Assembly: GCA_964387985.1 (NCBI GenBank) | Contig: CAYLZG010000188.1 | Location: forward strand, 1-6,771 | Length of the DNA stretch: 6,771 nucleotides | Direction: 5' to 3' | Source of the DNA: JALOOB01 sp964387985 | GTDB lineage: Bacteria > Chloroflexota > Anaerolineae > CG2-30-64-16 | Shown here: piece by piece, positions 1 to 6,386 of the stretch | Numbering within the stretch: the first letter of the stretch is position 1 | How the letters are laid out: every line of letters starts with the position of its first letter | The notes under the pieces: model-generated | Told to the model about the DNA's origin: nothing | Database searches by the model: none | Seen by the model: only the letters and a program-made list of their open reading frames with translations | Made by a program: the position numbers and the translations under genes

Positions 1-1486
1 CGCCGGGTCCTTCATACGCGGGGATCAGCCCGGGCGGCGTGTAGATCAGCACATGGTTCCTGAAGTCGAAGGGGCTGGCGATGCGCACCAGCGCGGTCTC
101 CTGCCTCGTGGTCCAGGCGCCGATGCTCCGCTGGAACCAGGTCAGGTCCGCGCCGACCCCCAACGTGGCGCTGGTGCAGACCACCCGCGGCCAGACGTCA
201 AAGACGTCCGCCTGGAGGCGGGCCTGGACTTCGAGCGGGCGATAGGTCAGCCGGAGCGAGCCGATTGCGCTGCTGCGCTCACTGCCGCTCTCGCTGCGGC
301 TGGCGCCTGTGGAGGGCGTCAATTCGCAGATGCGGATGGCCGCTTCCGGCTCAGGCACGGACAGCGCTCGGACCGTGGACACGGCCTCGGCTGCCTGCCG
401 CAGCAGCGACTCGAACTGGCCTTCAGCTTCCTTGTCCGGCACGTAACCGTTCAGTTTCCTGCCGATGGCGCTCAGCACGTCGAACAACCGCAGGCCCTCC
501 TGGATCTCTTCACGGATGGCCCACCGCAACACGTGTCCGTTCGGACGCTGCCGGCTGAGTGCGGCAAAGAAGGCCTGGTTGAACTCTGCGGCCTGCCGGC
601 GCAACTCGCTGTCAGCCACCTCCCTGGCCATCTCGTGATTGACCAGCGAAGGGAGCGTATCGTATTCGAGGGACTGCGACAGAGCGCCGATCGCGTAGTC
701 CCGAAACTCGTGCGCTTCGTCGATGACCAGCAGAGGGCGCACGGGCAATGCCGTGTTGTCCTGGTACAGTGCGTTGAAGCAGAACACCGCGTGGTTGGTA
801 ATGACCAGGTCCGCCTGTTGGGCTGCCGCGCGAGCTTGCTCGAAGAAGCAGGAGCGGAACTCCGGGCACTTGCGGCCCTCGCACGCATGGTGATCGACGG
901 TCAGCCCCGCAGCCAGGCCGTGTGGCAGGCCCATCTCCTCCACATCGCCCGATGGGGTGCGCGCCAGGCCCTGCTGAACGCGTTCGTAGTCGCCGCCGAA
1001 GCCGGACAGCTTGCGCTGGCGCGGGGCGAGATTGCGCAGCCGCAGCGCGCAGAGGTAGTTGGACCTGCCCTTGAGCAATGCAGCCGTGAAGGCGCGCGGC
1101 GCGATCTCGCGCAGGGCCGGCACGTCCTTGTGCCACAGCTGCGCCATCAGGGCCTTGTTGGAGGTGCTGACGATCGCGGGCGTTCCGGACCAGATCGCGG
1201 GGATCAGGTAGGCGAAGGACTTGCCGATGCCCGTGCCCGCTTCGATCAGAGCGTGGCCAGACTGCCGCAGCAGGCGGGCGATATGCTCCGCCATCTGGAC
1301 CTGGCCCGGGCGAGGGCGGTAGCGCTCGGCAAGGAGGCGATGCACCGCGCCGTTGGCTGCGAAGATCGGCGCCATGTCCGGACAGTCGATGGGCTGCGCA
1401 AGGATTTCATGTTCTGGCCACTCGACGTCGTCATCGCTTTCGTCATCGATGAAGGGCTCATTGATCGGTTCCATTTGGCTTCTCAT
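1..1486 (-). CDS. dinG: DinG/XPD-family iron-sulfur ATP-dependent DNA helicase, partial (C-terminus beyond left edge)
   Basis: The frame stays open for 495 residues and leaves the window without a stop, so the C-terminal helicase domain is missing here. Motifs seen in order: a Q-motif-like segment (YRPRPGQ, 56-62), Walker A (EAGTGIGKS, 82-90), motif Ia (VSTSNKA, 106-112), four cysteines C146, C202, C207 and C213, the DEAH box (VIDEAHE, 254-260) and motif III (TSATLG, 438-443). The last three cysteines are spaced X4 and X5, as in the 4Fe-4S domain of E. coli DinG. The family unwinds DNA 5' to 3' in the cytoplasm using ATP and acts on R-loops, D-loops and forked DNA in repair. The first 35 residues are acidic (cluster DDESDDD, 14-20) and have no counterpart I recognise. 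The start is ATG at 1486, overlapping the stop of the upstream methyltransferase gene as ATGA, with GAGG about 6 bases upstream. An in-frame ATG at 1474 is an alternative. The family is sure; DinG versus YoaA or another COG1199 branch is not settled. Confidence 0.93.
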   Translation of the reverse strand, partial: MRSQMEPINEPFIDDESDDDVEWPEHEILAQPIDCPDMAPIFAANGAVHRLLAERYRPRPGQVQMAEHIARLLRQSGHALIEAGTGIGKSFAYLIPAIWSGTPAIVSTSNKALMAQLWHKDVPALREIAPRAFTAALLKGRSNYLCALRLRNLAPRQRKLSGFGGDYERVQQGLARTPSGDVEEMGLPHGLAAGLTVDHHACEGRKCPEFRSCFFEQARAAAQQADLVITNHAVFCFNALYQDNTALPVRPLLVIDEAHEFRDYAIGALSQSLEYDTLPSLVNHEMAREVADSELRRQAAEFNQAFFAALSRQRPNGHVLRWAIREEIQEGLRLFDVLSAIGRKLNGYVPDKEAEGQFESLLRQAAEAVSTVRALSVPEPEAAIRICELTPSTGASRSESGSERSSAIGSLRLTYRPLEVQARLQADVFDVWPRVVCTSATLGVGADLTWFQRSIGAWTTRQETALVRIASPFDFRNHVLIYTPPGLIPAYEGPG

Positions 1487-2724
1487 GGCGCCTCGGCAAA
1501 GAGGCATTTCAGATAGGCTCCCTCGCGAAAGCGAATGGGATGATCGATGGCATGCCCGGTGCGTTCGAGTTCACGCAGGGGACGCCCCATGTCCATCGCG
1601 GCGCGATTGACCGTCGCGAAGAACTGGTCTGCAGCCACCCGGCTCGAGCAGGAGGCGAGCACCACCCGCCCTCCCCGCGCGGTGACCCCCAGGGTCAGCC
1701 CGGTCAGCCGGGCATAGGCTTGCAGCGCGCTGCTGATCTCGCTCTCTCGTTTGGCGAACGCGGGCGGATCGACGATGACGAGATCGAACAACTCGCCTCG
1801 ACGACGGAGACCGGCAAGCGCCTCGAACGCATCTGCGACGGCAGTAGTATGCGTGCATGCGGCCACGGCGGGATGACCGGCATTCAGGGCGAAATTGCGC
1901 GCCGCATCCGCGAGCGCGGGCGCACTGATGTCGACGCTCGTGACCGCGGGTGCACCGCCGCGCGCGGCATAGAGTGAGAATCCGCCGGTATAGGCGAAGA
2001 CATTGAGCGTGCGCCGGCCTGGTGCCAGCCTTTCCACGCGCGCGCGGTTGTCGCGCTGGTCCAGGAAGAAGCCGGTCTTCTGCCCGTGCAGCACGTCCGC
2101 GATGAAGTGCAGCCCGTTCTCGATGAATTCTACGGGACCCTGGGGGGCATCACCGAGCAGGACCGCTCCATCTGCCAGGCCGTGCAGATCGCCGGGGTGA
2201 GCCAGCACGTCCCGGCTGAGCCGCAGGACCGTGCGCTGCGCAGGGGCGACCTGGTTCAGCGCGGCGATGAGGTGCTCGAGCCAGGGGATCCATGATACGG
2301 AATACAGCTTCAGGACGAACGTCCCGGCGTACCGGTCGATGACCACGCCCGGGAGCCCATCGTTTTCACCGTGAACCAGGCGGTAACCGGTCGGACCGGA
2401 CGCGGCGAGCGGGCCACGCAGGGCAAGGGCGCGGGCCACGCGGGAAGTAAGCCAGCCACGATCGATGGTCTCCGGCGAGCCGTGCTGCAGGATGCGCACC
2501 CGTATGGGCGAAACGGGATCGTAGAGGCCGATCGCGAGGAAGCGGCGGTGACCGTCGAAAACGACGGCCAGATCGCCCGGGCGGCCCTGGCCGGTGAGCG
2601 ATGTGACTGCCTGGTCGAACACCCAGGGATGGCCCTGCCGGAGGGCGCGCTCGGCCGCAGGCGTCACGCGTATGGCGAGCCGTTTCTCACCGGGTCTTGG
2701 CAATTGCAACAGGTCAACCGGCAT
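1483..2724 (-). CDS. rlmI: Class I SAM-dependent 23S rRNA methyltransferase, RlmI family (PUA + Rossmann)
   Basis: This 413-residue protein has the full length and order of COG1092 enzymes. A PUA RNA-binding domain (about 15-95, with GHPWVFDQ at 31-38) is followed by the linker motif GENDGLPGVVIDRY (119-132). The Rossmann methyltransferase core then shows GQKTGFFLDQRDNR (214-227), SAM motif I NVFAYTGGFSLYAA (241-254), an acidic SAM-ribose residue in SVDIS (263-267), motif IV DLVIVDPPAFAK (314-325) and motif VI LASCSS (356-361). C359 is the likely nucleophile. E. coli RlmI makes 5-methylcytosine at C1962 of 23S rRNA; the same target is an inference here, since the family also holds the RlmK-type guanine methyltransferase. 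The start is ATG 2724: a stop codon (TGA) lies in frame 15 bases upstream, so no earlier start is possible. Its only Shine-Dalgarno-like GAGG ends 16 bases upstream, which is too far. The gene is first in an operon with the helicase gene. Confidence 0.93.
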   Translation of the reverse strand: MPVDLLQLPRPGEKRLAIRVTPAAERALRQGHPWVFDQAVTSLTGQGRPGDLAVVFDGHRRFLAIGLYDPVSPIRVRILQHGSPETIDRGWLTSRVARALALRGPLAASGPTGYRLVHGENDGLPGVVIDRYAGTFVLKLYSVSWIPWLEHLIAALNQVAPAQRTVLRLSRDVLAHPGDLHGLADGAVLLGDAPQGPVEFIENGLHFIADVLHGQKTGFFLDQRDNRARVERLAPGRRTLNVFAYTGGFSLYAARGGAPAVTSVDISAPALADAARNFALNAGHPAVAACTHTTAVADAFEALAGLRRRGELFDLVIVDPPAFAKRESEISSALQAYARLTGLTLGVTARGGRVVLASCSSRVAADQFFATVNRAAMDMGRPLRELERTGHAIDHPIRFREGAYLKCLFAEAP

Positions 2725-2750
2725 AGCGGGGCCAATTCATCCTCGCGGGT

Positions 2751-2759
2751 AGTATAACA
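2751..2759 (-). promoter_or_regulatory. Extended -10 promoter of the methyltransferase-helicase operon
   Basis: Read on the minus strand this is TGT followed by TATACT, an extended -10 element (TGn plus a hexamer one base off TATAAT). I see no convincing -35 hexamer, which fits the extended -10 type. Transcription would begin near 2744-2743, giving a leader of only about 20 bases before the ATG at 2724. The 128-base gap between the divergent genes is visibly more AT-rich than the genes beside it. Confidence 0.5.
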
Positions 2760-2852
2760 CCATCGCCATGCTTGCGTACTTTTTCGAGCCATTATGCGTT
2801 CCTGCCATAGAAATGATATCTTTGCCTGCGATTCTTTTGCAAAGGAAGGCGC

Positions 2853-4406
2853 ATGTATCTGCTGATCTACTGGTTGGCTCTCCTGGCTGTCTATGGACTT
2901 CCGCAGCCCGGGATGACAGCCAACCCCGAAATCATTCGAGGTTTCGGCCTCGTATCTGAAGGTGCGGGATGGCTTCAGACGGACAGCCGGCTTGTCTGGA
3001 CGGATAATGAAGGCCAGGCCTGGCGCGAGCTGGCCCCGATCGAGGGCCAGCTCGTGGCGGCCGATTTCATCTCGCCGCAACTCGGATGGGCCATCGCAGT
3101 CGATCCGGCGTTGGCCGGGGGCGGCCTGACCATCGCGGCCACGGGGGATGGCGGTGCGACCTGGCAGCGCTCAGCCCTGTCGCTGACTGCTCCCCAAGAG
3201 CCTGAACTGATCGCGTCGGGCTTCAAGCTGGACTTCACCGGTGCGGACCATGGCGTCCTACAGGTCGACCATCCATCGAGCAGCAACTTCGACCGGTGGT
3301 CGGAATGGCAGACCGTCGACGGCGGAGCCACGTGGGAGCACCTGGGCTCAGGCGGCAGTCACGACCCTGGATTTCTTCCGCTGGTGGCTCGAGCCGCGGA
3401 GGCAGAAACCCTGGCGAGCGGCTACGCGTGGCGGCGCTACGATGAGGGCAGGTGCGAAGAATCCCCGGGCGGGCGCGTCTGCCGCTCCGTGAGCGGCGTC
3501 CTTGTATCCCGTGACGGTAGCACCTGGACGGAGCTGCCCCTGCCGGCGGGCATGGGCGGCGAACGGGAATGGATGGTGGCGCAGTCCGCGGACGGTGCGT
3601 CGGCAGCAGCCGGTGAGGACCGGACAGCCATTGCCGCCGGCCAGGGATTCGACAAGTGCGAGATCCCGACGCTGCAGCAGATGCTTGCCTGGCGCGCCAG
3701 CAGCCCCTACAGTGCCGTCAACCTGTATATCGGCGGAGTGATGGCCGCGTGCAGCAACCGGGCGCTTAGCGCGGACTATCTGCGGTCGCTGCATGCGATG
3801 GGGTGGGCCTTCATTCCGACCTGGGTCGGGCCGCAGTCGCCCTGTTACGGAGGGGGCCGCATGATGAGCACCGATCCTGCAGTCGCCCGGGCCGAGGGCG
3901 TGACCGAGGCGAACGCGGCAGCCGACACCCTCTCGCGCCTTGGCCTGACCCGGGAAGATGGCACGGGCAGCATCGTATACTACGATATGGAGTCCTACAG
4001 CACCGCAAACGAAACGTGCAATGCGGCCGTCAGGGCATTCGTGACCGGCTGGACGCAGCAGCTTCGTAGCCGCGGACACCTATCCGGCGTGTACGGCACC
4101 GGATCGACATTGCGGCTCCTGGCCAGCCTTTCGCCTCCGCCCAATGCCATCTGGGCCGCGCACTGGATCTACAGCAGCTATACTCCGGACGCATCGGTGT
4201 GGGGCGTCTACAACCTGTCCGATGGCCTGTGGTTCAATCATCAACGACTGCGACAGTACACAGGCGGACACAACGAGACATGGGGGTCAACGACGCTCAA
4301 CATCGACTCGAACGCCCTGGACGGGTACGTCGCCGTGCTCGGGCCACGCGAGCCCCTGGCGCCGGGGTCAGCTCGTGCATACCTGCCGCTGATTGGGACC
4401 AGGTAG
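2853..4406 (+). CDS. Secreted Asp-box propeller / DUF1906 (Rv2525c-like, GH25-like TIM barrel) fusion protein with YLPLI tail
   Basis: This 517-residue protein starts with a hydrophobic stretch (2-15) that could export it, although the usual positive n-region is missing. Residues about 30-250 carry Asp-box (BNR-like) blade signatures: DNEGQAW (51-57), GDGGATW (98-104), DGGATW (156-161) and DGSTW (221-225). Residues about 265-492 match DUF1906, the Rv2525c-like domain with a GH25-lysozyme-like TIM barrel: GFDKCE (265-270), FIPTWVGPQ (320-328), the strand YYDMES (376-381) and NIDSNALDG (483-491). D267, D378, E380 and D485 are the candidate active-site acids. Six cysteines (201, 210, 269, 300, 331, 389), an even number, suit disulfides outside the cell. 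The C-terminus is YLPLIGTR. The family is linked to the cell envelope, but no reaction is established for it, so a glycan or peptidoglycan substrate is inference. ATG 2853 is preceded by AAGGA with 6 bases of spacing, and an in-frame stop (TGA 2814) closes the frame upstream. The gene stands alone, divergent from the methyltransferase and convergent with the PD40 gene. Confidence 0.87.
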   Translation: MYLLIYWLALLAVYGLPQPGMTANPEIIRGFGLVSEGAGWLQTDSRLVWTDNEGQAWRELAPIEGQLVAADFISPQLGWAIAVDPALAGGGLTIAATGDGGATWQRSALSLTAPQEPELIASGFKLDFTGADHGVLQVDHPSSSNFDRWSEWQTVDGGATWEHLGSGGSHDPGFLPLVARAAEAETLASGYAWRRYDEGRCEESPGGRVCRSVSGVLVSRDGSTWTELPLPAGMGGEREWMVAQSADGASAAAGEDRTAIAAGQGFDKCEIPTLQQMLAWRASSPYSAVNLYIGGVMAACSNRALSADYLRSLHAMGWAFIPTWVGPQSPCYGGGRMMSTDPAVARAEGVTEANAAADTLSRLGLTREDGTGSIVYYDMESYSTANETCNAAVRAFVTGWTQQLRSRGHLSGVYGTGSTLRLLASLSPPPNAIWAAHWIYSSYTPDASVWGVYNLSDGLWFNHQRLRQYTGGHNETWGSTTLNIDSNALDGYVAVLGPREPLAPGSARAYLPLIGTR

Positions 4407-4425
4407 TCCGGATCGCAGACTGCCC

Positions 4426-4474
4426 GGGCCCTGAAAGTTTCCTGCACGTCTCCGTCAGGGAAGCTTCAGGACCC
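4426..4474. repeat. Imperfect inverted repeat between convergent genes, possible weak bidirectional terminator
   Basis: GGGCCCTGAA (4426-4435) pairs with TTCAGGACCC (4465-4474) over 9 of 10 positions with a 29-base loop. The right arm lies inside the 3' end of the PD40 gene. Neither strand has a U-run after the stem, so it is not a standard intrinsic terminator. The 48-base gap between the two convergent stop codons holds nothing else I can identify. Confidence 0.25.
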
Positions 4475-5486
4475 AGATGTTGCGGTCGCGGCTCTCCACA
4501 TACGCTATGTAGTCCCCTTCCGGCGAGACGCGCCAATCGCCGTTTGCGATCTTGAAGGGCGTTTCGTTGGCACTCGTAAGCTGGATCATCCCGAGCGCCC
4601 GCGGATCCAGCTGCCAGAGCTCGTGGTGCCTGGCCTCCGGGCGGAATGGAACGATCAACAAGCGATCCTCTCCGCCAACCCGGCGCCATTGGTAAGCCCC
4701 GAATGCGTTGCGGGGCAGCGCCCTGGGTTTGCCGCCCGAGGTGCTTGCCAGCCAGAGACCATTGCCGCCGCCGGAGTCGAAGGTAGTGTAGTAGACCACC
4801 CAGCGGCCGGATGGCGCCAGGACCGCGCTGCGCAGCCTTTCGGCGCGCGCCAGCTCCGTGAGCTGTCCGTTCGCAAGAGCCAACGACCACAAAACCTGCT
4901 CACCGGTCGACTTGGGATCCTGCCCGGCGACCAGGAGCGCGTCCCCCGAAATCCAGCCGCTCAGGCTGCCGCGCCGCACGGACGCCACGCGTTTCGCGGC
5001 GGAACCGTCGACGGCTGCCACCCAGATCGCAGCCACCTGGCGCTCGGGCGACAGCGTATCATCGGTGATGCTCCAGGCAATGCGCTTGAAGTCGGGCGAG
5101 AAGAGCACATTGCGCCCCTGGGCCGGCACGCGCCACTGTCTGCCGTCGGACAGCCGCACGAGGGTCGTCGTTGCACCGTTTGTCTCGACCCGAAAGTCCC
5201 CCACGATTCGGCTGTCTTCGATGCGCTCGGAGATGAGGCGGGGATCTTTCTTCACATCATCCACATCGACACCATAGATGCCGAGCTTGCCCCCGGGAGG
5301 CCGGTCGATGTAGCGCACCTGCGTTCCGTCCGGAGACCAGAAGGGCTGCGTGCAGCAGCCGCCGGAGGTCAGGCGCACCGGCACGGGAGGCTCTGCCGCC
5401 GCCGGCGCGGCCGCCTGGCTCATCGAAACCGGTGCAGCAGCTGAAAGCAGCAGGACCAGCAGGAGCAAGATTGCTGAGCGTCTCAT
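4455..5486 (-). CDS. Secreted PD40/TolB-like beta-propeller protein
   Basis: This 343-residue protein has a clear signal peptide: an RR n-region, a leucine-rich core (6-14) and an AAAP/SQAAA-type region, with cleavage likely around residues 25-31. The mature part carries PD40 (WD40-like, TolB-type) blade motifs: FWSPDGTQVRYID (49-61), VLFSPDFKRIAWS (127-139), VLAPSGRWVVYYT (222-234) and WRVSPEGDYIAYVES (318-332). The last blade closes at the extreme C-terminus (IWVLKL). No enzyme motif is visible. Such propellers usually bind proteins or ligands outside the membrane, so a scaffold or sensor role is inferred. A CC pair at 44-45 is notable. The start ATG 5486 has GAGG 6 bases upstream, inside the 3' end of the M23 peptidase gene. 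That gene's TAA stop is only three bases away, so the two are almost surely co-transcribed and probably translationally coupled, and this protein likely serves with the peptidase. Confidence 0.85.
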   Translation of the reverse strand: MRRSAILLLLVLLLSAAAPVSMSQAAAPAAAEPPVPVRLTSGGCCTQPFWSPDGTQVRYIDRPPGGKLGIYGVDVDDVKKDPRLISERIEDSRIVGDFRVETNGATTTLVRLSDGRQWRVPAQGRNVLFSPDFKRIAWSITDDTLSPERQVAAIWVAAVDGSAAKRVASVRRGSLSGWISGDALLVAGQDPKSTGEQVLWSLALANGQLTELARAERLRSAVLAPSGRWVVYYTTFDSGGGNGLWLASTSGGKPRALPRNAFGAYQWRRVGGEDRLLIVPFRPEARHHELWQLDPRALGMIQLTSANETPFKIANGDWRVSPEGDYIAYVESRDRNIWVLKLP

Positions 5487-5489
5487 GGC

Positions 5490-6221
5490 TTACCTCGTCT
5501 TCGGCCACGGGTTACGGAAGTCATTGAGCAGCCTTCCACCGGTCACCGCAGCCGGCTGATCGTCCAACTGCTGCCACTTGCGCGGATCATCCAGGTCGCG
5601 CTCGAAGCCGCGTCCGAAGCTGCCGACGAGCGCCAGATTGTCCCAGTCCGCGCGCATCAGCGGAATTGGGTTGTATTTCCAGGAGCGGCCGGGATAGTCG
5701 CGCACCTCCAGGTGCAGGTGCGGCCGGCCGGAACAGGTCTCATCCGGGTCGCCGCTGAGCGCGACCACCTCGCCCTGTTTGACCTTCTGGCCGGGCGCCA
5801 GCTTGGGCCGCTCCAGGAGGTGGCCATACAGCGTCGAGTACTTGAGTTGCGGATGGTCGATGATCAGATTGTGCGGCGCAGAGCCGTAGGCGCGCGCATC
5901 GACCAGCGCGACCACGCCATCCGCCACAGCGACGATAGGCGTGCCGCAGGGGGCAGAGAGATCGATGCCGAAATGGATGCCCTGGCTGTACCGGTAGGTC
6001 GTAGCGCGGTTGAAGTACGCGCCCACCGTGTTACCGTAGGCCTGGCCGAGCAGCCAGGTGTCAGGGCCGGGCGAGTCGCGGAATGGCAGAATGAAGGGGC
6101 GTTCGGGTGGCTGCGATGACTGTGCCTGCGCCGGCGCAGGGGCTGCCAGGAACAGCACGATGAGCAGCCAGGCAAGCAGAATATGCCTGGGCCGGAGCGA
6201 CCGGTCGTCGAATTGTGCCAT
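5490..6221 (-). CDS. Secreted M23 family (LytM-type) zinc metallopeptidase
   Basis: From ATG 6221 the protein has 243 residues. It begins with a signal peptide (basic SLRPRH, hydrophobic ILLAWLLIVLFLAA at 14-27, probable cleavage after AQA at 31-33). The M23 domain (about 60-180) keeps every key residue: H83 and D87 in HFGIDL and H170 in HLH (168-170) are the expected zinc ligands, and H134 (YGH) and H168 are the expected catalytic histidines. An active endopeptidase is therefore predicted. The family cuts peptide cross-bridges of peptidoglycan or glycine-rich peptides; the actual target is not shown by sequence. C92 and C163 lie close to the metal motifs and could form a disulfide. The last 60 residues form a charged tail (RDLDDPRKWQQLDDQP, 208-223) that I do not recognise. 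The frame stays open up to 6731, but that extension has no protein-like character and runs over the divergent acetyltransferase gene. The gene is the first of a two-gene operon with the PD40 protein. Confidence 0.92.
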   Translation of the reverse strand: MAQFDDRSLRPRHILLAWLLIVLFLAAPAPAQAQSSQPPERPFILPFRDSPGPDTWLLGQAYGNTVGAYFNRATTYRYSQGIHFGIDLSAPCGTPIVAVADGVVALVDARAYGSAPHNLIIDHPQLKYSTLYGHLLERPKLAPGQKVKQGEVVALSGDPDETCSGRPHLHLEVRDYPGRSWKYNPIPLMRADWDNLALVGSFGRGFERDLDDPRKWQQLDDQPAAVTGGRLLNDFRNPWPKTR

Positions 6222-6230
6222 CTGAAACAT

Positions 6231-6235
6231 CTCCC
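6231..6235 (-). promoter_or_regulatory. Ribosome binding site that sets the M23 peptidase start
   Basis: GGGAG on the minus strand sits 9 bases before ATG 6221. The next in-frame ATG upstream (6230) directly abuts it with no spacer, and further upstream ATGs have no such site. This supports 6221 as the start and gives a normal signal peptide. Confidence 0.6.
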
Positions 6236-6260
6236 ACCAGATTCGAACCACTTGAGCCTG

Positions 6261-6266
6261 ATTGTA
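6261..6266 (-). promoter_or_regulatory. Candidate -10 element for the M23-PD40 operon
   Basis: TACAAT on the minus strand is one base off the -10 consensus, about 40 bases before the peptidase start. The -35 position is weak (AGTTTT-like, 16-base spacer). A second candidate is TGC-TACAGT at 6294-6286, an extended -10. Either would give a leader of about 30-60 bases. Confidence 0.3.
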
Positions 6267-6341
6267 GCTGACGGTTGGCCCGAAAACTGTAGCACACAGC
6301 ACGAATAGCCGCGAGATCGATCGCATATTGCGCCGGACTTG

Positions 6342-6350
6342 TGATAGAAT
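6342..6350 (+). promoter_or_regulatory. Candidate extended -10 promoter of the acetyltransferase gene
   Basis: TGA followed by TAGAAT is an extended -10 element one base off consensus, 37 bases upstream of ATG 6387. No good -35 hexamer is seen. Initiation near 6357 would give a leader of about 30 bases containing the GGGAG ribosome binding site (6375-6379). This and the minus-strand elements share the 165-base divergent gap, which holds no other recognisable gene. Confidence 0.4.
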
Positions 6351-6386
6351 GGCATGCTCAAGCTGGAAGGGAACGGGAGTTGAACG

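Noticed and set aside
53..1516. A 487-codon open frame on the plus strand lying antisense to the helicase gene.
   Set aside because: The minus strand encodes an unbroken helicase with all its motifs. The plus-strand translation shows no recognisable domain and is a typical mirror frame of GC-rich coding DNA.
2793..3080. Upstream part of a 138-codon minus-strand frame across the divergent gap and into the DUF1906 gene.
   Set aside because: It is antisense to a well-supported secreted protein and matches no known domain. Only its last 42 codons have a ribosome binding site and are treated separately.
3348..4079. A 243-codon minus-strand frame inside the DUF1906 gene.
   Set aside because: It is antisense to the barrel domain, whose motifs are clear, and its own translation has no recognisable domain.
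4297..5444. Long frames on both strands overlapping the PD40 gene (197 and 273 codons).
   Set aside because: They are out of frame with or antisense to the PD40 repeats, and have no domain signature of their own.
6222..6326. In-frame ATG at 6326 giving MRSISRLFVLCATVFG, which looks like a second signal peptide before the M23 protein.
   Set aside because: No ribosome binding site precedes it, the likely promoters lie downstream of it, and the signal peptide from 6221 is complete by itself.
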